A stretch of DNA of 30,558 bases, from positions 1-30,558 of the forward strand of contig CAZAFN010000017.1 in assembly GCA_964484795.1 (NCBI GenBank), written 5' to 3'. Positions 8,084-15,682 of the stretch are shown here, in pieces (position 1 is the stretch's first letter; every line of letters starts with the position of its first letter). Both the position numbers and the translations under genes were made by a program. Under the pieces are notes generated by a model, which saw only the letters and a list, made by a program, of their open reading frames with translations, was not told where the DNA came from and did not search any database. Source of the stretch: CAZAFN01 sp964484795. Its GTDB lineage: Bacteria > Pseudomonadota > Alphaproteobacteria > Methylaequorales > Methylaequoraceae.

Positions 8084-8111
8084 TTGACATTTTTATTTAT
8101 TTATTTATTTT
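8084..8111 (+). promoter_or_regulatory. Probable sigma-70-type promoter of groESL
   Basis: A consensus -35 TTGACA is at 8084-8089. The best -10 is TATTTT at 8106-8111 with a 16-base spacer made largely of TTTA repeats (8092-8107). The CIRCE operator begins at the -10 box, as expected for HrcA repression. The -35 is clear; the -10 is a weak match. Confidence 0.6.
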
Positions 8112-8136
8112 AGCACTCAAAGTGTCAGAGTGCTAA
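8110..8136. promoter_or_regulatory. CIRCE operator (HrcA binding site) of groESL
   Basis: TTAGCACTC (8110-8118), a nine-base spacer and GAGTGCTAA (8128-8136) form a perfect CIRCE inverted repeat, the known binding site of the heat-shock repressor HrcA. It lies 46 bases before the groES start. It implies that the genome encodes hrcA elsewhere. Confidence 0.97.
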
Positions 8137-8182
8137 CCAGACTCTGGTGTTAAATTGAATTGTCTACAAAAGGAGATTCTTT

Positions 8183-8470
8183 ATGAAATTCAAGCCATTA
8201 CACGACCGAGTTGTCGTAAAACGTTTAGAAAGTGATGAAAAAAGTTCTGGAGGAATTATTATTCCTGATACCGCTAAAGAGAAGCCGAGCGAAGGTGAAG
8301 TTGTGGCAGTGGGACCAGGCGAAATAACTGAAGATGGAAAAATTAAACCTATGAATGTTAAAGCTGGGGATAAAATTTTGTTTGGAAAATGGTCAGGTAC
8401 AGAAGTAAAACTTGATGGCCTAGACCTTCTGATTATGAAAGAATCAGACATTATGGGAATATTAGAATAA
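8183..8470 (+). CDS. groES: Co-chaperonin GroES
   Basis: GroES is the 10-kDa heptameric lid of the GroEL chaperonin. The 95-residue protein begins MKFKPLHDRVVVKRLE, has the mobile-loop region EKSSGGIIIPDTAKEKPSEG (about residues 19-38), GEVVAVGPG, and ends LLIMKESDIMGILE; all match the family at full length. The start ATG has a strong AAAAGGAGA ribosome binding site seven bases upstream. It is first in groESL, 14 bases before groEL, and transcribed from the TTGACA promoter under CIRCE/HrcA control. Confidence 0.98.
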   Translation: MKFKPLHDRVVVKRLESDEKSSGGIIIPDTAKEKPSEGEVVAVGPGEITEDGKIKPMNVKAGDKILFGKWSGTEVKLDGLDLLIMKESDIMGILE

Positions 8471-8484
8471 AAAGGAGTTAAAAT

Positions 8485-10152
8485 ATGTCAGCAAAAAAAA
8501 TATCATTTGGATCAGATGCTCGTCAGCAGATGATTGCCGGTGTTGATGCATTAGCAAATGCAGTTAAGGTAACTTTGGGACCTAAAGGTAGAAATGTAAT
8601 TCTTGACAAATCTTTTGGAGCACCAAGGGTTACAAAGGATGGAGTATCAGTTGCCAAAGAGATTGAATTGAAAGATAAATTTGAAAATATGGGTGCTCAG
8701 ATGGTAAAGGAAGTCGCAAGTAAGAGTTCTGATGCTGCTGGTGATGGTACTACTACAGCAACAGTCTTGGCACAAGCAATAGTCAAACAGGGGGCTAAAT
8801 CAGTTGCTTCTGGGATGAATCCAATGGATTTAAAAAGAGGAATTGACCTTGCGGTTGACAAAGTTCTTTCGGATCTTAAGTCTAGAGGTAAAACACTAGG
8901 ATCGGCTTCTGAAATTGCTCAAGTTGCAACAATTTCAGCTAATGGTGAAGAAGAAATTGGAAAGAAAATAGCTGAAGCAATGGATAAGGTTGGACGTGAT
9001 GGGGTTATTACTGTTGAGGAATCAAAAACCAGGGATACAACTCTTGAAACTACAGAAGGTATGCAGTTTGATCGAGGATATTTGTCACCTTACTTTATAA
9101 CTGATGCTGAAAAAATGATATGTGAATTTGAAGATCCTTACATTTTGCTTAATGAGGGTAAGTTGTCAAATCTTCAAGATTTACTACCTTTACTTGAAGC
9201 TGTCGTTAAGTCTGGAAAACCATTATTAATAATTGCTGAAGATGTTGAGGGTGAAGCCTTAGCAACACTAGTAGTTAATAAACTTAGAGGTGGTCTTAAG
9301 GTGGCTGCAGTTAAAGCTCCAGGTTTTGGTGACAGAAGAAAATCAATGCTTGAAGATCTTGCAATTTTGACCGGAGGTCAAGTTATTAGCGAGGAACTTG
9401 GCATAAAACTAGAAAATGTTGGAATTGGTGATCTAGGTTCTTGTAAGAAGTTAAGAATTGATAAAGAAGATACCACGATTGTTGGTGGTGGTGGAAATTC
9501 TTCTGATGTTCAAGCAAGATGTGAGCAGATTAAGACTCAGGTTGAAACCACTACGTCTGATTATGACAAGGAAAAACTTCAGGAACGATTAGCAAAACTG
9601 TCTGGTGGAGTGGCCGTTATAAATGTAGGTGGTTCAACTGAAGTTGAAGTGAAAGAAAGAAAAGATAGAGTTGATGATGCTCTTAATGCAACAAGAGCGG
9701 CAGTTGAAGAAGGGATTGTGCCAGGTGGAGGAACTTCTCTGTTATATTCAAAAAAAGCTCTTGAAGGTTTAAAGGGTGTTAATTCAGATCAGGATGCTGG
9801 CATTGATATCATTAGAGCTGCATTAGAGATGCCAACAAGACAAATAGTAGAAAATGCTGGTGTTGAAGGATCGATAGTTATTGGCAAGCTTTTGGAAAAT
9901 TCAGATACTAATTTTGGTTTTGATGCTCAGACGGAAAATTATACAGATTTGGTTAAATCTGGGATAATTGATCCGGTCAAAGTTGTTAGAACGGCCTTGG
10001 AAAATGCGGCATCGATTGCCGGTCTTCTTCTTACTACTGAAGCTATGGTTGCTGAGATGCCTGAACCAAAAGAACCTATGCCTCCTATGCCACCAGGTGG
10101 CGGAATGGGCGGAATGGGCGGAATGGGCGGAATGGGCGGAATGGATTTCTAA
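8485..10152 (+). CDS. groEL: Chaperonin GroEL
   Basis: GroEL is the 60-kDa ATP-dependent chaperonin forming the double-ring folding chamber. The 555-residue protein is full length. It begins KKISFGSDARQQMIAGVDAL, has the ATP-binding region VTLGPKGRNVILDKSFGAP and AAGDGTTTATVLAQA (catalytic Asp in GDGTTT), the apical-domain LLIIAEDVEGEALATLVVNK, and GIVPGGGTSLL near residue 412. It ends in the flexible Gly-Gly-Met tail. AAAAGGAGTT precedes the ATG. Transcription probably ends at the hairpin 10181-10208. Only one groESL copy is visible; nothing marks it as a specialised paralogue. Confidence 0.99.
   Translation: MSAKKISFGSDARQQMIAGVDALANAVKVTLGPKGRNVILDKSFGAPRVTKDGVSVAKEIELKDKFENMGAQMVKEVASKSSDAAGDGTTTATVLAQAIVKQGAKSVASGMNPMDLKRGIDLAVDKVLSDLKSRGKTLGSASEIAQVATISANGEEEIGKKIAEAMDKVGRDGVITVEESKTRDTTLETTEGMQFDRGYLSPYFITDAEKMICEFEDPYILLNEGKLSNLQDLLPLLEAVVKSGKPLLIIAEDVEGEALATLVVNKLRGGLKVAAVKAPGFGDRRKSMLEDLAILTGGQVISEELGIKLENVGIGDLGSCKKLRIDKEDTTIVGGGGNSSDVQARCEQIKTQVETTTSDYDKEKLQERLAKLSGGVAVINVGGSTEVEVKERKDRVDDALNATRAAVEEGIVPGGGTSLLYSKKALEGLKGVNSDQDAGIDIIRAALEMPTRQIVENAGVEGSIVIGKLLENSDTNFGFDAQTENYTDLVKSGIIDPVKVVRTALENAASIAGLLLTTEAMVAEMPEPKEPMPPMPPGGGMGGMGGMGGMGGMDF
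10099..10143 (+). repeat. Five perfect 9-bp repeats coding the GroEL GGM tail
   Basis: GGCGGAATG is repeated five times without a mismatch, encoding Gly-Gly-Met units at the GroEL C-terminus. GGM tails are a normal GroEL feature; the exact nucleotide identity of all copies indicates recent expansion or slippage. Confidence 0.95.
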
Positions 10153-10180
10153 GACTCATTTTAGTCATTACAAAATTCCA

Positions 10181-10208
10181 AAAGGGCGGTTTTTACCGCC
10201 CTTTTTTT
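10181..10208 (+). terminator. Rho-independent terminator of groESL
   Basis: AAAGGGCGGT (10181-10190) and ACCGCCCTTT (10195-10204) form a perfect ten-base stem with a TTTT loop, and the T run continues to 10208. It lies 29 bases after the groEL stop and separates it from the convergent DUF934 gene. Confidence 0.93.
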
Positions 10209-10229
10209 GATTTTAATGAAGCCTTTTTT

Positions 10230-10682
10230 TTATGGTTGGTAGTAAAGACCTTTATCCATTTTTAATAATTTTAACCATATGTTTTTGTCTTTCTCTTTGA
10301 TTTCAACCGAATCAAACCCACATCTTATCAGAAAAATATATTGATCTGGAAGAATGTGACCAGACGCTCTAATTTCATTTTTAAACTTTAACAATCCCCT
10401 TAGTTTTTTTGCATACGAGAATGGTCTTCCATCTTTAAAAGTTTCAAAGTGAAACTGAATTAGTGAAAAGCAACCTAGATCTTTTTCAAATTCGTTAAAA
10501 GGTTGGTTTGAGTTAACCTCTACTCCAATCTTGATTTTCTTATTAGACAAAATTTTTTTATTTTGGCTCCAAAAATCGTAAGAAATCAATATGCTTTTGT
10601 TCAATTTTTCATTTACATCATCTAGATTGCAAACTCTCTTATAAAGATTTTTTTTAATTTTTTCTTTCTGAATTATCACCAT
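10230..10682 (-). CDS. DUF934 protein associated with sulfite reductase
   Basis: DUF934 proteins are small proteins of unproven function encoded beside sulfite reductase and CysH in many alpha- and betaproteobacteria. The recognisable core here is FETFKDGRPFSYAKKLR, then EIRASGHILPDQYIFLIRCG, matching the family's F.DGR..S.A..LR and DQ....RCGF. I placed the start at the ATG at 10682 (150 aa), which has AGGAAAG nine bases upstream; a longer form from 10712 is open. It overlaps the end of cysI by 29 bases on the same strand, so it is probably translationally coupled to it. A role in supporting CysI, perhaps in electron delivery, is inference from context only. Confidence 0.85.
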   Translation of the reverse strand: MVIIQKEKIKKNLYKRVCNLDDVNEKLNKSILISYDFWSQNKKILSNKKIKIGVEVNSNQPFNEFEKDLGCFSLIQFHFETFKDGRPFSYAKKLRGLLKFKNEIRASGHILPDQYIFLIRCGFDSVEIKEKDKNIWLKLLKMDKGLYYQP

Positions 10683-12309
10683 AGAGTTCTTTCCTAAACG
10701 CATCAATCCCAATTCGTCTATAAACGGTTAAGAAATCCTCATTATTGTTTAGCCTGTTCTTTTTGTAGGTGTCAATTATTATTTCAATTGCATTTAGCAA
10801 TTTTTCTTCAGGCAACGATGGTCCTATTATTTTTCCAATGCTGGCATCTTCCGTAGCTGAACCACCAAGCGTAATTTGATAAGATTCCTCTCCATTTTTA
10901 TCTAAACCAAGAATGCCAATATTGCCAACGTGGTGATGCCCACAAGCATTTATACAACCAGAAATTTTAATTTTTATATTCCCTATGTTTTTCTGCATCG
11001 AGAAATCACTAAAATAATTACCAATTTTTTGTGAAATTGGTATGGATCTAGCTGTTGCCAATGCACAGTAATCTAGACCTGGGCAGCAAATTGTATCAGT
11101 TAACAGCCCAATGTTTGGAGTAGAAAGTCCTAGTGTTTTTAATTTAAGCCAAATGTTATATAAATTTGAATTCACAACGTGCGGTAAAATTAGGTTTTGT
11201 TCGTGTGTCACTCTAATTTCACCTGATGAAAAAATCTTTGAAATTTCAGCAAGTTTCCTCATTTGTTTTGAATTTGCATCTCCTGGTGGTTTGCCAAATG
11301 GTTTGAGTGAAATTACTACAATGGAGTATCCATCAATTTTATGTCTTAAAACATTTCTCATTAACCAATGGTTATACTCTATGTTGGAATTTGCAGGAGT
11401 TTTTGAATTTTCTTTTTTCTTTATTGGTAGCTTGAAATATTCAAAAATTTTATCAATGTCTTTTTTTTTTAACTCTAGCTTTTTTTTTGGGATTTTTGAG
11501 AATATTTCATCAACCTTTGACTTAAATTCTTTTTCACCAATTTCATGAACCAAAATTTTTATTCTGGCTTTGTAAATATTATCTCTTCTTCCCAATTCAT
11601 TATATGTTTTTAAAATAGCTTCAAGATAATTGAGTAAATCTTTTTTTTTTAGAAAATTTTTGATCTTTTTTGCAATGAATGGGCTTCTCCCTTGTCCACC
11701 TCCAACAAAAACTTCAAACCCAATCTCCTCGCCTTTTTTTTTAAGTCTTAAGCCAATATCATGAACTTTAATAGCCGCTCTATCATTCTTACTTCCTGTA
11801 ATGGCTATCTTGAACTTTCTTGGCAAAAAAGAAAATTCTGGATGAAATGTTGACCATTTTCTGATTATTTCACACCATGGTCTAGGATCTTCAACTTCAT
11901 CTTTTGTAATGCCGGCTAAATGATCAGATGAAATATTTCTGATACAGTTTCCCGAGGTTTGAATTGCGTGCATTTCTACTTTTGACAGTTCATACAAGAT
12001 TTTTGGAACATCTGTTAGTTTAGGCCAATTAAATTGAATATTTTGTCTTGTCGTAAAATGTCCATACCCCTTGTCATATTTGTCTGCAATTTCTGCAAGC
12101 TTAATTAGTTGTTTTGATGAGAGTTCTCCATAAGGAATGGCTATTCTTAACATATATGCATGAAGTTGTAAGTATAATCCATTCATCAATCTTAAAGGTT
12201 TAAATTCATCTTCACTAAGCTTGCCTTCTAGCCTTCTTTTTACCTGATCCTTAAATTGAATGGTTCTGTTCTTAACTATTTTTTTATCTTTTTCTGAGTA
12301 TTTATACAT
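10654..12309 (-). CDS. cysI: Assimilatory sulfite reductase hemoprotein (siroheme/[4Fe-4S])
   Basis: This enzyme reduces sulfite to sulfide with six electrons, for cysteine synthesis. The 551-residue protein has the duplicated ferredoxin-like and siroheme-binding halves of the nitrite/sulfite reductase family. GYGHFTTRQNIQFNWPKL and AIQTSGNCIRNISSDHLAG are in the first half. The cluster/siroheme cysteines are in TICCPGLDYCALA and ISGCINACGHHHVGNIGILG (Cys-x5-Cys and Cys-x3-Cys). No flavoprotein partner (cysJ) is in the window, so its electron donor may be ferredoxin or another protein. A nitrite reductase assignment is less likely because the neighbours are DUF2849 and DUF934, and cysH-cysD-cysNC lies just beyond groESL. 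The ATG at 12309 is four bases after the DUF2849 stop. Confidence 0.92.
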   Translation of the reverse strand: MYKYSEKDKKIVKNRTIQFKDQVKRRLEGKLSEDEFKPLRLMNGLYLQLHAYMLRIAIPYGELSSKQLIKLAEIADKYDKGYGHFTTRQNIQFNWPKLTDVPKILYELSKVEMHAIQTSGNCIRNISSDHLAGITKDEVEDPRPWCEIIRKWSTFHPEFSFLPRKFKIAITGSKNDRAAIKVHDIGLRLKKKGEEIGFEVFVGGGQGRSPFIAKKIKNFLKKKDLLNYLEAILKTYNELGRRDNIYKARIKILVHEIGEKEFKSKVDEIFSKIPKKKLELKKKDIDKIFEYFKLPIKKKENSKTPANSNIEYNHWLMRNVLRHKIDGYSIVVISLKPFGKPPGDANSKQMRKLAEISKIFSSGEIRVTHEQNLILPHVVNSNLYNIWLKLKTLGLSTPNIGLLTDTICCPGLDYCALATARSIPISQKIGNYFSDFSMQKNIGNIKIKISGCINACGHHHVGNIGILGLDKNGEESYQITLGGSATEDASIGKIIGPSLPEEKLLNAIEIIIDTYKKNRLNNNEDFLTVYRRIGIDAFRKELYGDNSERKN

Positions 12310-12313
12310 TTTT

Positions 12314-12589
12314 TTATAAGTTAAAAGTCAATCCTTTATTTCTAATTTTATCTCGAAGTGTTCTAATTTTGCCGGTTGAATTTAATTCAACAAAAAAAGG
12401 TGAAACAATTGTGCAGTTTTTCTCATATTTCCCTGAAATTTTTTCATATTTTTCAAGTTGATTCCTTGGAATTTTAATTGCAAGACTAGAATTGGAAGAC
12501 CAATCTTTCCCATTATAGAAAACCACTTTTCCAGTTTTCAGGTTATTAGCAGTTAGAAAAAAAAAATCTCCTTTAAGTTTTTTTGCCAT
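12314..12589 (-). CDS. DUF2849 protein, first gene of the sulfite reductase unit
   Basis: This 91-residue protein resembles DUF2849, a small alphaproteobacterial family of unknown function usually found directly upstream of cysI. Visible family traits are an N-terminal FLTANNLKTGKVVFYNG, a following W-S pair, and a C-terminal IRTLRDKIRNKG. No signal peptide, membrane helix or metal-binding cysteines are evident; the single cysteine is in KNCTIV. It heads the minus-strand unit DUF2849-cysI-DUF934. The assignment rests on pattern and context together. Confidence 0.82.
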   Translation of the reverse strand: MAKKLKGDFFFLTANNLKTGKVVFYNGKDWSSNSSLAIKIPRNQLEKYEKISGKYEKNCTIVSPFFVELNSTGKIRTLRDKIRNKGLTFNL

Positions 12590-12615
12590 AGTTTTTTGCT
12601 TTACATAATAATATG

Positions 12616-12632
12616 AAATTAATTTAATTTCA
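12616..12632. promoter_or_regulatory. Perfect 17-bp palindrome in the DUF2849/lysRS divergent spacer
   Basis: GAAATTAA, one T, then TTAATTTC form a perfect inverted repeat 26 bases upstream of the DUF2849 start. It could be an operator for the sulfite reductase unit. The composition is almost all A and T, so a chance palindrome cannot be excluded. Nothing else is evident in the 154-base spacer except the motif at 12669-12688. Confidence 0.3.
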
Positions 12633-12668
12633 AATAATACAAAAAATAAATGTTTAATAATAAATAAT

Positions 12669-12688
12669 ACATAAAATTTATGTATAAT
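12669..12688. promoter_or_regulatory. Palindromic motif plus TATAAT in the DUF2849/lysRS spacer
   Basis: ACATAAAATTTATGT (12669-12683) is a perfect palindrome around a central A. Its last T begins a consensus TATAAT (12683-12688). The arrangement resembles 4629-4648 in front of cysH. The TATAAT is oriented toward lysRS, which begins 56 bases later; a palindromic operator could act on both divergent units. Confidence 0.35.
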
Positions 12689-12743
12689 ATATTTTTTTAA
12701 GACTTGATAATCATTTTAAACTAAATAATTTAATAGAATAGTT

Positions 12744-14291
12744 ATGAGTGATTTAAAATTGAATCAGTGGCCTTTTGTTGAGGCAAACAAACTTCTTAAA
12801 AGGTTTCAGAGTTTTAAAAAAGATGAGTGTATTTTACAGACTGGTTATGGACCATCTGGACTCCCCCATATTGGAACTTTCGGAGAAGTTTTAAGAACTT
12901 CTATGGTGATTAAGGCCTTCAAACATTTATCTTCGATTCCAACTAGACTATTTGTTTTTTCAGATGATATGGATGGACTTAGAAAAGTTCCACAAAATAT
13001 CCCTAAAAAGGAGTTGGTTGAAAACAACTTAGATAAGCCATTATCTTCAATTCCTGATCCTTTTGAAAAATTTGAAAGTTTTGCAGATCATAATAACAAC
13101 AAGTTAAAAGATTTTCTGAAAAGTTTTGACTTCAAGTTCGAATTTAAATCAGCAACTGACCATTACAAGAAAGGTGTCTTTAACTCAGGGTTAGAAGCAA
13201 TTTTTGAAAATTATGAAAAAGTTATGAATGTTGTTCTTCCTACGTTAGGGCCAGAAAGAAGAAAGACATATTCTCCATTTTTGCCAATCTGCAGAACAAC
13301 AGGAAAAGTTTTGCAGGTGAAAATTCAGGATTTAGATATGAAGGTGAAAAGAATAATCTATGAAAACCCTTATACAAATAAGCTTGAAGATTCATCAATT
13401 TTCGATGGTGAGTGTAAACTTCAATGGAAGGTGGATTGGGCAATGAGATGGCTTGTTTTAGGAATTGATTATGAAATGAATGGAAAGGACCTTATTGAAT
13501 CTTTTAAATTATCAAGCAAAATAAATAGGATTATAGGTGGCAAGCCTCCCTGCAATTTAACTTATGAGCTTTTTTTAGATGAAAAGGGAGAAAAGATCTC
13601 TAAATCAATTGGCAACGGCATATCTGTTGATGACTGGCTGAAATTTTCACCAAGAGAAAGTTTGGAATATTTTATGTTTCAGAACCCAAATAGAGCAAAA
13701 AGATTGTATTTTGATATTATTCCAAAAATGACAGATGAGTTTTTAAAATTTAAAAATAAGTATCAAATTTTAGATGAAACTCAACGTTGTGACAACCCAT
13801 TGTGGTTTGTAAATTTTAATAATAATGAGGTAATACCTGAAAAAATATCATTTAATATGATTCTTAATCTAGCAAGTGTGTGTAATGCTGAAAATCGCGA
13901 TATTCTCTGGGGTTTCATCGAAAACTACTATCCTGAAATAGAAAGAAACAACCATCCATTAATTGACAAATTGTTAGATTTTGGAGTTCAGTACTATAAA
14001 AAATTTGTTTTACCAAACAAGGAGTATCGCAAACCTAACGATAAGGAAAAAAAAGGCTTCAAACAATTAATTGGTATTCTCAAAAAATTAGATGAAAATG
14101 AAGATTCCGAAGCCATTCAAACAAAGATATATGATATTGGAATCTCACTAAACTTTGAAAATCTTAAAGATTGGTTTTCAGCATTTTACGAAGTTGTCCT
14201 AGGGCAAAGTCAAGGCCCAAGATTAGGTTCATTCATAAAATTTTATGGTATTGAAAAGACAATAAAGCTTTTAGAAAGTAAAATCACTTGA
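12744..14291 (+). CDS. lysS: Class I lysyl-tRNA synthetase
   Basis: This enzyme charges tRNA-Lys with lysine. It is the class I (archaeal-type) LysRS found in archaea and many alphaproteobacteria, unrelated in fold to the class II enzyme of E. coli. The 515-residue protein has the HIGH-equivalent GPSGLPHIGTFGE (HIGT at residues 42-45) and the KMSKS-equivalent GEKISKSIGNG (KISKS 284-288). Between them, KVDWAMRWLVLGIDYEMNGKD is typical of the catalytic core. No class II LysRS gene is in view. Its stop overlaps the start of the DUF952 gene by one base (TGATG), indicating coupling. The ATG at 12744 has only a weak ribosome binding site. Confidence 0.95.
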   Translation: MSDLKLNQWPFVEANKLLKRFQSFKKDECILQTGYGPSGLPHIGTFGEVLRTSMVIKAFKHLSSIPTRLFVFSDDMDGLRKVPQNIPKKELVENNLDKPLSSIPDPFEKFESFADHNNNKLKDFLKSFDFKFEFKSATDHYKKGVFNSGLEAIFENYEKVMNVVLPTLGPERRKTYSPFLPICRTTGKVLQVKIQDLDMKVKRIIYENPYTNKLEDSSIFDGECKLQWKVDWAMRWLVLGIDYEMNGKDLIESFKLSSKINRIIGGKPPCNLTYELFLDEKGEKISKSIGNGISVDDWLKFSPRESLEYFMFQNPNRAKRLYFDIIPKMTDEFLKFKNKYQILDETQRCDNPLWFVNFNNNEVIPEKISFNMILNLASVCNAENRDILWGFIENYYPEIERNNHPLIDKLLDFGVQYYKKFVLPNKEYRKPNDKEKKGFKQLIGILKKLDENEDSEAIQTKIYDIGISLNFENLKDWFSAFYEVVLGQSQGPRLGSFIKFYGIEKTIKLLESKIT

Positions 14292-14611
14292 TGATTTTTA
14301 AAAATAAATATGTGTATAGGATTCTAACATTAAGTGAATGGGAAAATTTTAAAACAAAAAGAAAGTTTCAAGGAAATTCAATTGACTTAAATTCTGGCTT
14401 TATTCACTTGTCTACAAAAGGTCAGATAATGGAAACAAGAAAAAAATACTTTAAAGTTGACGAAACCTTGGTGATAGTTGGATTCAAAGTTTTGGAAATG
14501 AAAAAATTTTTAAAATGGGAAGTTTCTAGAAATGAGAAAAAATTCCCTCATTTTTATGGAAGTTTATATTTAAAGAATGTATCAACTATTAAATTTGTTG
14601 GAAATTCATAA
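14291..14611 (+). CDS. DUF952 family protein
   Basis: This protein of about 106 residues belongs to DUF952, a small widespread family of unknown activity. The conserved pattern is clear: YRILTLSEWENF near the start, IDLNSGFIHLSTKGQIMETR, KYFKVDETLVIVGFKV, LKWEVSRNEKKFPHFYGSLY, matching the family's DGFIHLS and FPHLYG signatures. I start it at the ATG at 14291, which overlaps the lysRS stop as TGATG, rather than the TTG at 14288. It ends three bases before pyrD. A shared transcript with lysRS and pyrD is likely; the functional link is unknown. Confidence 0.9.
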   Translation: MIFKNKYVYRILTLSEWENFKTKRKFQGNSIDLNSGFIHLSTKGQIMETRKKYFKVDETLVIVGFKVLEMKKFLKWEVSRNEKKFPHFYGSLYLKNVSTIKFVGNS

Positions 14612-14614
14612 TTA

Positions 14615-15682
14615 ATGAAATACGAACTAATATCATACTTTGGTAGTATTCTTCCTCCTGAATTTCTTCACAAAATGTTTATTACATCATTAAAATTAAA
14701 TTTTTTTAAAAAAATTAAAAAATTTGAAAATTTAAAATTCAAACTTTTAGGAAAGGAATTTGATAACCCTCTAGGTTTAGCAGCTGGTTTTGATAAGAAT
14801 GCGGAAGTAATAGGAGGGTCACTTAATCTTGGATTTGGTTTTGTTGAGCTTGGGACTGTTACCCCAATGCCACAGAATGGGAATTTAAAACCTAGGGTAT
14901 TTAAAATCCCAGAATATGATGCTGTGATTCAAAGGTTAGGGTTTAATAATTGCGGAATTGAAATTTTCTTAAGAAATCTTAAAGAATACAAAAAAAAAAA
15001 TAATTCTGGAATTATTGGAGTTAACATTGGAAAGAACAAAGGATCCAAAGATCTTTTTTCTGATTATGAGCTTTTGTTTGAGTTGGTCCAACCTTATGTT
15101 GATTACATAACTATAAATGTATCCTCGCCCAATACGCCAGGGTTAAGAGATTTGCAAAAAAAGGGTACAATAGAAAAATTGTTGAAGAGATTAATGAAAT
15201 TAACTACGAAGTTGCCAATATTTATCAAGATTTCACCGGATATTTTGCTAGAAGATTTAGATAATATATGCAAAATTGCATTAAAAGAAAAGTTTCTTTC
15301 TGGTTTAATTCTAACTAATACAACAACTTCAAGGGACTCGCTTTTTTCTAAACAAATAAAGAACTCATGGAAGATAAATGAAGATGGCGGGCTTTCAGGC
15401 CCTCCATTAAGAAACTTAACAAATTCAATAATCAGGAGAGTTTATAGACTCACAAATGGAAAAATTATTATTATTGGAGTTGGTGGAATTTCATCAGGTA
15501 GGGATGCATTTGAAAAAATATCGCTTGGGTGCAATTTAATTCAGCTTTATACATCATTGATCTATAAGGGACCGAACGTTGTATTGGAAATTTTAGGTGA
15601 ATTAAGTAATTTGATAAAGATTAATGGTTACAAAAATATTACAGAACTCGTTGGTAAAAAAATAGACTATGGAAACAGTTAG
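14615..15682 (+). CDS. pyrD: Quinone-dependent dihydroorotate dehydrogenase (class 2)
   Basis: PyrD oxidises dihydroorotate to orotate in pyrimidine synthesis and passes electrons through FMN to membrane quinone. The 355-residue length and the N-terminal helical extension (about residues 1-40) fit the membrane-associated class 2 enzyme. The barrel shows NPLGLAAGFDKNAEVI, GFVELGTVTPMPQNGN, RLGFNNCGIE, IGVNIGKNKGSKD, YITINVSSPNTPGLRDLQ (catalytic Ser in the class 2 position), LTNTTTSRD, GGLSGPPLR and GVGGISSGRDA for FMN phosphate binding. The start ATG lies three bases after the DUF952 stop. Its end overlaps the HAD phosphatase gene by 14 bases. Confidence 0.96.
   Translation: MKYELISYFGSILPPEFLHKMFITSLKLNFFKKIKKFENLKFKLLGKEFDNPLGLAAGFDKNAEVIGGSLNLGFGFVELGTVTPMPQNGNLKPRVFKIPEYDAVIQRLGFNNCGIEIFLRNLKEYKKKNNSGIIGVNIGKNKGSKDLFSDYELLFELVQPYVDYITINVSSPNTPGLRDLQKKGTIEKLLKRLMKLTTKLPIFIKISPDILLEDLDNICKIALKEKFLSGLILTNTTTSRDSLFSKQIKNSWKINEDGGLSGPPLRNLTNSIIRRVYRLTNGKIIIIGVGGISSGRDAFEKISLGCNLIQLYTSLIYKGPNVVLEILGELSNLIKINGYKNITELVGKKIDYGNS

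Noticed and set aside
8164..8451. Open frame antisense to groES
   Set aside because: It is a shadow of a strongly conserved gene with its own ribosome binding site; no separate evidence supports it.
9968..10210. Plus-strand frame with Ala-Glu-Trp repeats overlapping groEL
   Set aside because: The repeats are the GGM-coding repeat read in another frame.
11111..11548. 145-codon frame antisense to cysI
   Set aside because: Its content mirrors cysI codons, and it has no recognisable domain or start signal.
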